DNA of 64,000 nucleotides from JAHBVH01 sp034432375 (GTDB taxonomy: Bacteria > Chloroflexota > Anaerolineae > Caldilineales > Caldilineaceae), in the NCBI GenBank assembly GCA_034432375.1, contig DAOUCA010000064.1, positions 176,678 to 240,677 on the forward strand, in the 5' to 3' direction. Shown here one piece after another: positions 35,432 through 43,658 of the stretch. A program made the position numbers and the translations under genes. The notes under the pieces were generated by a model. It ran no database searches and had not been told where the DNA came from. It saw only the letters and a list, made by a program, of their open reading frames with translations. The stretch's first letter is position 1; each line of letters starts with the position of its first letter.

Positions 35432-35499
35432 TCCACGAAGACACACGAATTTTCACGAAGGGCTGATTTTTCTTCGTGTGTTTCGTGTGTCTTCGTGGA
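35432..35499. terminator. CACGAAG-type hairpin repeat between convergent genes
   Basis: TCCACGAAGACACACGAA and its complement form an 18-bp stem with further pairing inside. It belongs to the same repeat family as 22576 and 57189 and probably works as a shared terminator. Confidence 0.7.
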
Positions 35500-35503
35500 C
35501 AAA

Positions 35504-36538
35504 TCACTGCGGTGGAAAGAGTAACTCTGAAACGGTGGCGAAGCTGTAACCAATGTGCCGTAAATGGGCAATGATACGCGGTAGTGCTTCTTTACTGGCA
35601 GGGTTGACATCGTGCATCGCAACGATAGCACCGGGGCAAATATTTTTTGTCACCTGGTCATAGATCTTATCAGCGGTGATCCCCTCATTCCAATCGCGGC
35701 TATCGATTGTCCACCCAATCACGCGATAGCCTTCTTCAGCAGCGATTTGCACTATGCTGGGGTTGATCGCGCCAAACGGTGCGCGAAAGAGTGGCTTGGT
35801 TGTTACACCAGGGTGGGCGTCCTGTACCACCTTTTCCGTCAACTTTAGTTCGCCCCGAATATCGTTCGGGCTATGAGTCAGCATATTGGCATGGGCAAAG
35901 GAATGATTGCCCAATTCATGGCCGTTCGCAAGGATATGGTCGATGACCTCTGGATGGCGCGAAATAGGATCACCCATGACAAGAAAGGTCGCATGGATCC
36001 CTTGGTCAGCGAGCCAACGCATTAGTTCATGGTTTTCCGGGACATAGCCAATATCGAAGGAGAGTGCCACCCGTTTTGTGCGATTGTCGTAGCCGATGTA
36101 ATAGCCGGAGACGCCAAAGGGCAGTTGATCAATGGTCGGGACTACTGGGCGGGGGATGGTCCATTGATCAGGCGGAATACTCCCTAATGGGAGAAAAATA
36201 GAACTGCCCGCGTACCCAGTATAGTCTGGGTTGGCGGCAAGAATCGACTCTACACTCACACCGGCAGCAACGGCAATGTCACCCAATATATCGTCTGGCC
36301 AAAGGCAGTAGCTGTCGCGCAGATCTTCTTCAGCAGCAGGCTCTTGTGCCACTGCCTCCACTGTTGTAGCAGATTGCGCAAGGTTCACCGCGGTGGTAAT
36401 GACTTCGGCAATCGGCAATGCAACAACCGTCTGCGCGGGGAATAATTGCACCGTTGGGGCTGGGCTTTCCGACGTCAGCCAGAGAACAAGTAGCAGTGCC
36501 AATCCAGAAAGGCTTAACAGTACGCCACGTACATACAC
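35504..36538 (-). CDS. Exported polysaccharide deacetylase with LysM-like domain
   Basis: 344 aa from the GTG at 36538, which has GGGGAGG nine bases upstream; the frame extends to 36610 into a repeat. N-terminal TM/signal segment (about 5-23), a LysM-like domain at about 80-122 (ILGDIAVAAGVSVESILAAN), then a NodB domain: VALSFDIGYVPENHEL, GHELGNHSFAHANM (metal His pair), PLFRAPFGAINP. The first catalytic Asp is present; the second position of the usual FDDG is Ile, as in PdaA-like members. Likely de-N-acetylates peptidoglycan or surface glycan. Confidence 0.88.
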   Translation of the reverse strand: MYVRGVLLSLSGLALLLVLWLTSESPAPTVQLFPAQTVVALPIAEVITTAVNLAQSATTVEAVAQEPAAEEDLRDSYCLWPDDILGDIAVAAGVSVESILAANPDYTGYAGSSIFLPLGSIPPDQWTIPRPVVPTIDQLPFGVSGYYIGYDNRTKRVALSFDIGYVPENHELMRWLADQGIHATFLVMGDPISRHPEVIDHILANGHELGNHSFAHANMLTHSPNDIRGELKLTEKVVQDAHPGVTTKPLFRAPFGAINPSIVQIAAEEGYRVIGWTIDSRDWNEGITADKIYDQVTKNICPGAIVAMHDVNPASKEALPRIIAHLRHIGYSFATVSELLFPPQ

Positions 36539-36574
36539 GATTCGGTTCCTCCCCGGACAGTGTCTGTAATTACA

Positions 36575-36660
36575 TAGGACATACGCAGCCCTCTGGTTTC
36601 GATACGGCAAAAAGCTGCCTAGCGGTTGCCTTCTAGGCGCGGCGTCCTGCGTATGTCCTA
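36575..36660. repeat. MITE-like TAGGACTTACGCAG element, perfect ends and flanks
   Basis: 86 bases with exact 14-bp terminal inverted repeats (TAGGACATACGCAG / CTGCGTATGTCCTA) and TTACA directly repeated on both sides (36570-36574, 36661-36665). Best-preserved copy in the window. Confidence 0.88.
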
Positions 36661-36685
36661 TTACAGTGTGTAATGAATGTAAATG

Positions 36686-37747
36686 TCATGCAGCCAAACT
36701 ATCGGGGATTTGCGCTCGAGAGAGTTCAAAGCTCTCCGCGAGTAGTTCATAGGAGCGCAACCGTTCATCAAAGTCGGCGACGGTGGTCACAACGGCAACT
36801 TCATCAGCAGCGGTCGCTTCCACCAACTGTAGGATGCGATTGCGCACGCTTTGTGGCTCGCCAATGATCATGCGTGCGCGTGATTGCTGGGCTTGCGCTT
36901 GCTCAACAGCAGAGAAAGCATACGTTGTTGCTTCATCTACCGTTGGTAAAGGGAGCAATTGGCCCTGTTGACGCCGGACAAAGGCAAGGTCCAAAACCGT
37001 CGCCAACGCCTCCGCACGGTCGGCACTATCGGAACAGATGATGTTGACAGCCAAAATTGTCCGTGCTTCAGGGCGATCTGCGCTGGGAACGAAGCTCGAA
37101 CGATAGCTTTCCATCGCAGCAACGGCATCGTCAAGTGTCGGGTTAATATGATAAGCAAAGGCGAACCCCAACCCATAGCTTGCCGCCAAATCGGCACTAA
37201 ATGCACGCGACGAACCCAATAACCAGATTGGCGGAAACGCTACGCCGGTGGGAATCGTGCGAACGCTATGGAATTTGTGCTCGGCGGGAAAATCACTGCC
37301 TTCCAAGGTGCCACGGCCAAAGGCCATCAATTCGCGCAATCGGTCAGGGAAATCATTAAAGTTTAGCCGCTCGCGTGATTGCCGAAGAGCAAGCGCCGTT
37401 GAAGGATCCGTACCAGGGGCACGACCGATCCCCAGATCAATACGGCCCGGATAGAGCGCCGCCAGAGTCGAAAAAATCTCCGCTACACGCAGCGGCGCGT
37501 GGTTGGGTAACATGATTCCGCCGGCCCCAACGCGGATCCGTTCGGTTTTGTAAGCGATGATCCCGAGCAAGATCTCTGGAGCAGAGATTGCAATACTCGG
37601 GATATTGTGGTGTTCTGCCAGCCAGTAACGCGTATAACCTAGGCGATCGGCAGCGCTGGCCAGCAGAATCGTGTTCTGTAACGCTTGTGCGGCACTCAGA
37701 TTGACAGCAACTGGTGCGAGATCCAAAACAGAGAGTGCGAATGACAT
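36686..37747 (-). CDS. LLM-class flavin-dependent oxidoreductase
   Basis: 353-aa luciferase-like monooxygenase. The N-terminus FALSVLDLAPVAVNLSAAQA and LGYTRYWLAEHHNIPSIAIS, with RIRVGAGGIMLPNHAPLRVA and GRIDLGIGRAPGTDP, place it in the common single-component group 1 (MsnO8-like) of F420- or FMN-dependent TIM-barrel enzymes. Substrate unknown. Length is typical. No obvious partner nearby. Confidence 0.92.
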   Translation of the reverse strand: MSFALSVLDLAPVAVNLSAAQALQNTILLASAADRLGYTRYWLAEHHNIPSIAISAPEILLGIIAYKTERIRVGAGGIMLPNHAPLRVAEIFSTLAALYPGRIDLGIGRAPGTDPSTALALRQSRERLNFNDFPDRLRELMAFGRGTLEGSDFPAEHKFHSVRTIPTGVAFPPIWLLGSSRAFSADLAASYGLGFAFAYHINPTLDDAVAAMESYRSSFVPSADRPEARTILAVNIICSDSADRAEALATVLDLAFVRRQQGQLLPLPTVDEATTYAFSAVEQAQAQQSRARMIIGEPQSVRNRILQLVEATAADEVAVVTTVADFDERLRSYELLAESFELSRAQIPDSLAA

Positions 37748-37837
37748 AAGTGAACTATACCATTGATATCAATTGATATCAATAGTGGTCATCAATGCGG
37801 TGGATACACTGGTTGCGACGGGAACGTCAGCTCTGCC

Positions 37838-38248
37838 CTATAACCAGCCGGTGATCCGACCGACGCCCAAACCGATCAAAAGGCCAGCGATCAAAAAGCC
37901 AAGCGCCGCGGCTTTGAATTTAGCGGTATCGTTGCCGGCCCGTTTGGCGCGTACCCAGCCGATATGAGCCGCGGCAAGGGCCAGGGTCATTGTGCCGGCA
38001 TGCTCGGCAAAATTGACTGTTCCCCGTCCAGCAAACCAAGCGGCAGGTGCCATCAGCCAGAGCACGATCCCCAGCAACCATTGAATGTCAATCACAATGG
38101 GTGTCACTGTGCCAAGCATCTGATCAAATCTTGACCACGAGCCTTTGCTGAGCCAGCCAAGTAAGTATTTTACGATGGCAACAATTACAACGACCAAGAC
38201 AATGTAACGCCAACCGGAGTGAGCCATAAACAGTGCATTCATATACAA
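37838..38248 (-). CDS. Four-TM membrane protein with conserved histidines (paralogue of 58083)
   Basis: 136 aa, four hydrophobic helices. It shares with the protein at 58083 the start motif AHSxWRYxxL, a polar loop WSRFDQMLG/WRTLETRLG, and an H-x11-H segment (EHAGTMTLALAAAHIGW against RHPALMLFAALILHYGW). Three conserved His in or near membrane helices would suit haem or quinone binding, but this is inference. It lies alone after the LLM gene. Confidence 0.75.
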   Translation of the reverse strand: MYMNALFMAHSGWRYIVLVVVIVAIVKYLLGWLSKGSWSRFDQMLGTVTPIVIDIQWLLGIVLWLMAPAAWFAGRGTVNFAEHAGTMTLALAAAHIGWVRAKRAGNDTAKFKAAALGFLIAGLLIGLGVGRITGWL

Positions 38249-38275
38249 TCACTTTCTTTAGCTAATTCTTTAAAT

Positions 38276-38381
38276 TAGGCTTTACACAGAACGCTAGCTA
38301 CTTCTCGTTGCGAAAGACAATCCAGATCTCGCTAAGTGACATATTTTCTGCGTATCAAAACCAAAATCTGCGTAAGTCCTA
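38276..38381. repeat. MITE-like TAGGACTTACGCAG element, longest copy
   Basis: 106 bases, TAGGCTTTACACAGA to TCTGCGTAAGTCCTA. Flanks TAAAT and TAAAC agree at four of five bases. Confidence 0.72.
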
Positions 38382-38619
38382 TAAACCATAGTATGCTTGC
38401 GCTGTATCCCACTAACCTATCGCGCCGCATCCGCTCAATCTTACGCTAAAAGTCCTGGAACAGCCAAAAGCCAACGACACCCATGCGATCTTCCAACATT
38501 TGGCGGATGCTTGCGATCAAAGTGTCACTTATGCTGGTATGCTGGTATTTACGCATCACGGCATAATGTTATGATACTGTTGCACAGTCTTACGAAATGC
38601 CTTACGGTCTACAGGAATC

Positions 38620-38718
38620 TGTCATTCCTGCGCGCCCAGTGGGCACCCGAGGAATCCATTTGTTCGCTGTGGACTCCTGCCAGAGTTTACCCTCACGGAG
38701 GTGGGGGCAGGAGTGACA
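38620..38718. repeat. Inverted repeat with GTCATTCCTGC ends
   Basis: TGTCATTCCTGC and GCAGGAGTGACA frame 99 bases. A short palindrome with the same GTCATTCCTGC arms is at about 51122-51147. Confidence 0.55.
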
Positions 38719-38856
38719 TAATCGCTTTGTAAGGTAGGCCCATCAACGGCGGATCGCGCTGTTACAGAGTTGGCAATTTGGTAAATCAATCGGGCGTAAA
38801 TTGCCGATCTATTGCTATCTGGCGCAAAATAAGCATGGAACGTTGTATAAAACGAT

Positions 38857-39552
38857 ATGCAATCAATAAAAATCCCAAAAAAATATATAACAATGCCATT
38901 TCGGCATGACAACCACAGCGAGTCAAGTCCTGTGACACTATTAAGTAATGAACAATTGGTTACTCGTTGCCAGCGCGGGGATAGCAATGCGTGGCAACAA
39001 TTGGTTGAGCGCTACGCACGGCTCGTCCACTCGATCCCAGTGCGCTACGGCCTGACAGAAGCCGAAGTTGATGATGTCGGGCAGGAGGTTTTTCTTGCTT
39101 TAGCCCAAGGCTTGGCCAAAATTGAAGATCCCGAAAGTTTGCCCGCCTGGTTTATTACCACGGCGCGTCGCCATAGTTGGCGGGTGATCCAAAAACGCAA
39201 ACGCGAACAACCTCTGGCCGGTAGCGATCTAACCGATGCCAATCTCCATGATACGGCGACCATCGCTGATAGTGGTGGTGGGCGGATCATGCAGCATTTT
39301 GGACAACGTACGCCATCTATGGCCGATCTATTAGAAGGTTGGCAGCAGCAAGAGCTGCTCAGTGCTGGTCTAAATCGCCTGGGCGATCGCTGCCGTGCGC
39401 TGTTAACCCTGATCTTTCTGGATCGGGAAGAACCCTCTTATGAAGATATTTGTATCGAGTTGCAAATTCCCAAAGGTAGCATCGGCCCCACCCGCAACCG
39501 TTGCCTACAACAGTTGCGCTCGATCCTCGAAGGGTTGGGCTTTGGTGAATAG
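38857..39552 (+). CDS. ECF-type sigma factor heading the TPR-CHAT operon
   Basis: Up to 231 aa; the ATG at 38893 (MPFRHDNHSE) is an equally likely start and neither has a good ribosome site. Region 2: LVERYARLVHSIPVRYGLTE, AEVDDVGQEVFLALAQGL, WFITTARRHSWRVIQKRK. Region 4: LNRLGDRCRALLTLIFLDRE, YEDICIELQIPKGSIGPTRN. It should direct polymerase to a small regulon. It is followed by a zinc-site regulator, a TPR-CHAT protease and a subtilase on the same strand; the first gap is 125 bases, the later ones overlap or nearly so. Confidence 0.9.
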   Translation: MQSIKIPKKYITMPFRHDNHSESSPVTLLSNEQLVTRCQRGDSNAWQQLVERYARLVHSIPVRYGLTEAEVDDVGQEVFLALAQGLAKIEDPESLPAWFITTARRHSWRVIQKRKREQPLAGSDLTDANLHDTATIADSGGGRIMQHFGQRTPSMADLLEGWQQQELLSAGLNRLGDRCRALLTLIFLDREEPSYEDICIELQIPKGSIGPTRNRCLQQLRSILEGLGFGE

Positions 39553-39677
39553 CATTTTTCGTTATTGATGTATTTTTTGCGTAGGCCAGACGCACCTTTG
39601 GCGTATAAAAGCAAGTAGATTCGACAATTTCGGATCTATTACGCTTATTGGCGAACCATTTAAAAGCAGAGCCGACC

Positions 39678-40355
39678 ATGACAAATTCAGATTTCACCAC
39701 AAACGCTGCGCATCATCTGACCGAGGAGCAACTTTTTGGAGTTGCCTTTTCGGTATCACCGCTATCGGCCATTGAGAGCGCCCATCTGGCCGCCTGTACG
39801 CTTTGCCAGACTCAATTGGCAAAAGTGCAATTGCTCAGCCGCGAGTTAGCGGTCGCGAAGTGGAGCGAGCCCTCAACAGCGGCCAAAGAACGGTATGCAG
39901 CGCTCTTTGAAACCGCGCGGACGAACACCGCAACCCCGCTCACAGCAATCAACTCCTGGCTCGGCGCATTGGCGGAAACAGTCAAAGCATCGGTGATGTG
40001 GAATGGCCGCGATCAATTGCTCGCACAGGGTGTACGCAATGCGTCCACGGCCAGCTATCGCCTGCTCTATAGCACAGAGCAGGCTGAAATTGAGTTACTG
40101 ATTGAGCCCGTTGCTGGCCACTTCAAAGTAGAAGGGGAGCTGCTGCCCATGCAGCAAGAGGGACAGATCCTGCCGGTTCTACTGGAGTTGTATGAAGGGC
40201 CACTGAGTGCACCCGCAGGCAGCGCCATTTTCAGCGGAGAAAGTGATGATGAGGGACGATTCCACATTCCCCCCATGCCTGCTGGGGCCTACTCGCTTTG
40301 CCTGGTCCCCCCCCAAGGTGCAATCATCGTGGTCGACCCATTGGAGTTAGCGTGA
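39678..40355 (+). CDS. Soluble HxxxCxxC anti-sigma-like protein with C-terminal beta domain
   Basis: 225 aa from the ATG at 39678. The N-terminal 60 residues contain LTEEQLFGVAFSVSP and a zinc-binding anti-sigma signature His36-x3-Cys40-x2-Cys43 (HLAACTLC), as in ZAS-domain anti-sigma factors. There is no TM helix. A middle region (about 85-140) is followed by a beta-rich domain at about 140-225 (GHFKVEGELLPMQQEGQILP, FSGESDDEGRFHIPPMPAGA, YSLCLV) like carboxypeptidase-regulatory or prealbumin-type folds. It overlaps the protease start by four bases (GTGA). The context suggests it holds the upstream sigma factor and might be cut by the CHAT protease; both are inference. Confidence 0.78.
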   Translation: MTNSDFTTNAAHHLTEEQLFGVAFSVSPLSAIESAHLAACTLCQTQLAKVQLLSRELAVAKWSEPSTAAKERYAALFETARTNTATPLTAINSWLGALAETVKASVMWNGRDQLLAQGVRNASTASYRLLYSTEQAEIELLIEPVAGHFKVEGELLPMQQEGQILPVLLELYEGPLSAPAGSAIFSGESDDEGRFHIPPMPAGAYSLCLVPPQGAIIVVDPLELA

Positions 40356-43300
40356 GCGACACGCCTGCGCTGCCAACTGATCCGCAGTCCCAACTCCCTT
40401 GGTTAGCGACAATTACCGGGCTGGCGCACGCCGAGGCCATCGCGTTGCTGCAACAAAATCAGTTGATAACCATCGAGACTGTACAAACTTTGGCCGAGGT
40501 CGCGCGCGAACAGGTTGAAATCGACCCCGATGTTGCAGAAACGTGGCTGGATCTTGCCGCCGTGCTGCAAGCGCAGCTAGCAACGACCGAAGGCAAGAGT
40601 GTAGCCGCAGTCAATGGCCAAATGGCCTATGCCAGGGCGCGTTTGCTCGTTCATCGGGGTCAATTGACGGCAGCGGAGGACAGATTACGTCAAGCCCAAA
40701 TCTACTGGCAAGAGGCGGGTGATAGCGCCGGCTTTGCTCGCACCCTGTTGGGATTGACGCAGATCCTGGCGATGCAGGGGCGCTATGGGGAAGCAGAAGA
40801 GAGTGCGCGTACAGCGGTCGCCGTGTTGACGGATCGAATGGCTGAGTTCCATCGTGCCACAACCAACATCAGCGACATGGCCGCCGCTCCTCCACCAGTG
40901 GCCGCCAATTTTGATCTTATCATCCAAGTGGCGGGTGCCCATCACAATCTTGCAACCTTGCTACTCTATACAGAGCGCCACAGCGCGGCGTTGGCGGAAT
41001 ATAACACGGCCTTGCAACAGCTCGAAGCGCTCGATCAACGCCCGTTGACTGCGGAAGAGCGCCACACTTGGCAACTAGAGAGGGCACATAATGCGCTAAA
41101 CCGCGCTGGAGCGCTAACCTTTCTTGATCAACCAGGGGAGGCGGAAGTGGCGTTGCGCCGCGCCGGTGACTATTTTTTGCAAGTTGGTCACAATGCCGAC
41201 CATGGTCGGGTCCAGACCAATTTAGGACGCCTCTATCTGCGTACCGGTCAGTATGTAGCTGCGTTGCATGCCTTTGACCGTGCGTCCATTGATCTTCTCG
41301 GTGATCCAGGCACGACGGTAATGGCGCGCCCACGGACGGAGTCCACCAACCCTGAGCAAGAGCCAGTTCATAGCGCCCAACCTGACCTAGAAGCCATGCG
41401 CGCTGCGGATGAATTGCTATTAGAACAAGCGATGGCTTATCTGGTCATGAATTTGCTACCGGAGGCAGAGCAAGCTTTGGCACGCTGTGAAGCACTTTTC
41501 CGCGCGGCACAGCAACCTTATGAATTAGGACAGACGCTTTATACCCTTGGACTTGTACGGTTGCGCGCCAGAGAGCTAGGTAGGGCGGCAGCGTTGCTGG
41601 CGGAAGCAATCACCCACTTTGAAGCGCTCGACAATCCCTTCTGGCTCAATCGCACGGCGCTTGCACAGGCCGCGTTGGCCCATGCCCAAGGCGAGCAACA
41701 GCGTGCAGCGCTACTGCTCGACGCGCTACTGGCGACACGTTCTGCAGCTTCGTCGCCTACTGTAGCAACAACGCAAGACGACGAGCCGATCTTGCGTTGG
41801 GATATTGGCGGTCTCGTAGAGCTCCTTTTGCTACGGTTGCGCGTCGCGATTGAATTGGGGCAACTCTCGGCGGCCACACAATGGGGGGCAGAGGTTGCTT
41901 CTCTGATCGGGCTGACTTTGCCGGCTTCTGAGCCAGCCACCGATCCAGTGACCGATCCAGCAGAAGTGGCTGATGAAGTGCTCCCCCACTATGCATTACG
42001 CCTTTATCATCTGCTGGGACGATTGGCGCGTGCCCAAGGCTTGCAGGAAGAGGCACGCCGCTCATTTCTCCATGCCATCGCCCTGTTAGAGCGGACACGC
42101 GCGCTCCTGCCGGTTGAAGAGATCCGCACCGCCTTTTTAGATGACAAGGCAGAGCTCTATGCCGACCTGATTTTGTTGCTGCTCGATCAGGCTGATGCAG
42201 ATCCACAGGCTGTGGCCGATGCCTTTGCGGCCGTTGAACGGGCACGTTCCCGCGCCCTCTTAGATCGGTTACTGACAGCGATTCGCGAGGCAGAGATCCG
42301 TAAGGTGGCGCGAACAAACGATAACGAAAGCAGCGCGACCAGTGGCTCGATGAGTGATAGCGCTGACGTGGATGACGCGGCAATCGACGCAGTTACCACA
42401 GAGACAGAAGCATTGCGCCAGCGCCTCCATTGGCTCTATAACCAACTGTTGGGCGAGAGTGGCAGTCGGCGTTTGGATACTCGGCTTAGCGCTCAGCTAT
42501 TGGCGGAAGAAGCAGCATTAAAGCAGATCGAGTGGCGCCAATCAGCTTTGTTGCAACAGGCACAACCGACAGACTTAGCCTCTTTTCAAGCTGCCTTGGG
42601 GCAAGGACAGCAGGCGCTTGTCTACACTATCTTACAGACGCCTAGTGGGAGTACCCCAGAGAGCACGCCCGGGGCCACCAGCGCCAATGGCGAAGTGATG
42701 GCTTTCTTAGTCGACCAACACACAATCACCCCCTATCGCCATCTAACCACCACGATCCGTCTAGAATCAGCACTGGCGGAGCTGCGCTTTCAACTCGGTC
42801 GCGCCGAGTTGGGGCCGGCCTATCTGGCACGCCACCACGAGCGGCTTCAGATCCGGCTACAACAGGTGCTGGCCCAGCTCTATCAACAATTGATGGCACC
42901 ACTCCGCTCTGCCATCAACAACAACCGCTTGCTGATTGTCCCCTTTGGTCCGTTGCATCGTCTGCCCTTTCATGCGCTGTGGGATGGTCAACACTATTTG
43001 GTCGAACAGATCACCTGTAGCTATGCGCCCAGCGCCAGTGTGGTAGTTACACGCCAGCAAGGGAAACCGTCGACCGCGGCTGCTTCGCTTGCACCCTTTC
43101 GCTCTTGGGCAGGATTGGCAGTAGACGATGTTGCAATTCCAGGCGCGCGCGAGGAGGTAATGGTGGCAGCGCGTACCTTTACTGATGCGCGGCTCTATCT
43201 CGATCAGGAGGCCAATCGGCAAGGGTTGGCGCAAGCCGCAGAAGCGGATATTGTCCATCTGGCAACGCATGGCCTCTTTCGACCGGATAATCCATTTTTC

Positions 43301-43657
43301 TCGGCACTTAAGTTGGCCGACGGCTGGATCAATGTACAAGAACTCTATCACTTGCCACTGCGAGCACGTCTGGTTGTGCTCAGTGCCTGCGAAAGTGGCG
43401 CTGGGATTGTGCGTGGTGGCGATGAAGTTGTTGGGCTGGCCCGTGGATTTTTAGGTGCCGGTGCACTCGAGGTTCTTGCTAGTTTATGGAATGTGCATGA
43501 TGAAAGTGCCGTGGCATTTATGCAACACTTTTATGAATTTCTGACCGAAGAGCCAATACGCCGCCCAGCTGAGGCATTGCGATCCGCACAGTGTGCCGCA
43601 ATTGCCCGTTGTCTGCATCCCTATTACTGGGCGCCCTTTTACGTGATAGGAGAGTAA
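40352..43657 (+). CDS. TPR-CHAT caspase-like protease
   Basis: 1101 aa from the GTG at 40352, which overlaps the previous stop codon. The N-terminal two thirds (about 85-620) are tetratricopeptide-type helical repeats (MAYARARLLVHRGQLTAAED, ARTLLGLTQILAMQGRYGEA, YLRTGQYVAALHAFDRA, LYTLGLVRLRARELGRAAAL). The C-terminal CHAT domain (about 790-1101) has the caspase-like dyad His973 (VHLATHGLF) and Cys1013 (VVLSACESGAG), then VGLARGFLGAGALEVLASLW. Both catalytic residues are present, so an active cysteine protease is expected. TPR parts probably bind an activator or substrate. Two bases separate it from the subtilase gene. Confidence 0.93.
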   Translation: MSDTPALPTDPQSQLPWLATITGLAHAEAIALLQQNQLITIETVQTLAEVAREQVEIDPDVAETWLDLAAVLQAQLATTEGKSVAAVNGQMAYARARLLVHRGQLTAAEDRLRQAQIYWQEAGDSAGFARTLLGLTQILAMQGRYGEAEESARTAVAVLTDRMAEFHRATTNISDMAAAPPPVAANFDLIIQVAGAHHNLATLLLYTERHSAALAEYNTALQQLEALDQRPLTAEERHTWQLERAHNALNRAGALTFLDQPGEAEVALRRAGDYFLQVGHNADHGRVQTNLGRLYLRTGQYVAALHAFDRASIDLLGDPGTTVMARPRTESTNPEQEPVHSAQPDLEAMRAADELLLEQAMAYLVMNLLPEAEQALARCEALFRAAQQPYELGQTLYTLGLVRLRARELGRAAALLAEAITHFEALDNPFWLNRTALAQAALAHAQGEQQRAALLLDALLATRSAASSPTVATTQDDEPILRWDIGGLVELLLLRLRVAIELGQLSAATQWGAEVASLIGLTLPASEPATDPVTDPAEVADEVLPHYALRLYHLLGRLARAQGLQEEARRSFLHAIALLERTRALLPVEEIRTAFLDDKAELYADLILLLLDQADADPQAVADAFAAVERARSRALLDRLLTAIREAEIRKVARTNDNESSATSGSMSDSADVDDAAIDAVTTETEALRQRLHWLYNQLLGESGSRRLDTRLSAQLLAEEAALKQIEWRQSALLQQAQPTDLASFQAALGQGQQALVYTILQTPSGSTPESTPGATSANGEVMAFLVDQHTITPYRHLTTTIRLESALAELRFQLGRAELGPAYLARHHERLQIRLQQVLAQLYQQLMAPLRSAINNNRLLIVPFGPLHRLPFHALWDGQHYLVEQITCSYAPSASVVVTRQQGKPSTAAASLAPFRSWAGLAVDDVAIPGAREEVMVAARTFTDARLYLDQEANRQGLAQAAEADIVHLATHGLFRPDNPFFSALKLADGWINVQELYHLPLRARLVVLSACESGAGIVRGGDEVVGLARGFLGAGALEVLASLWNVHDESAVAFMQHFYEFLTEEPIRRPAEALRSAQCAAIARCLHPYYWAPFYVIGE

Positions 43658-43658
43658 C

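Larger units (their letters stand above)
38249..38856. other. Intergenic region with two repeat elements
   Basis: 608 bases upstream of the sigma operon. It holds a MITE-like copy (38276-38381) and a 99-bp element with TGTCATTCCTGC ends (38620-38718). No gene is supported; the frame at 38397-38732 crosses the repeat and has no ribosome site. Confidence 0.6.

Noticed and set aside
38397..38732. 111-codon frame upstream of the sigma gene
   Set aside because: Crosses an inverted-repeat element, has no ribosome site and no domain.
40352..43657. Reading the TPR-CHAT protein as an ordinary TPR scaffold
   Set aside because: The His and Cys of the CHAT dyad and their surrounding motifs (HLATHG, LSACESG) are both intact.
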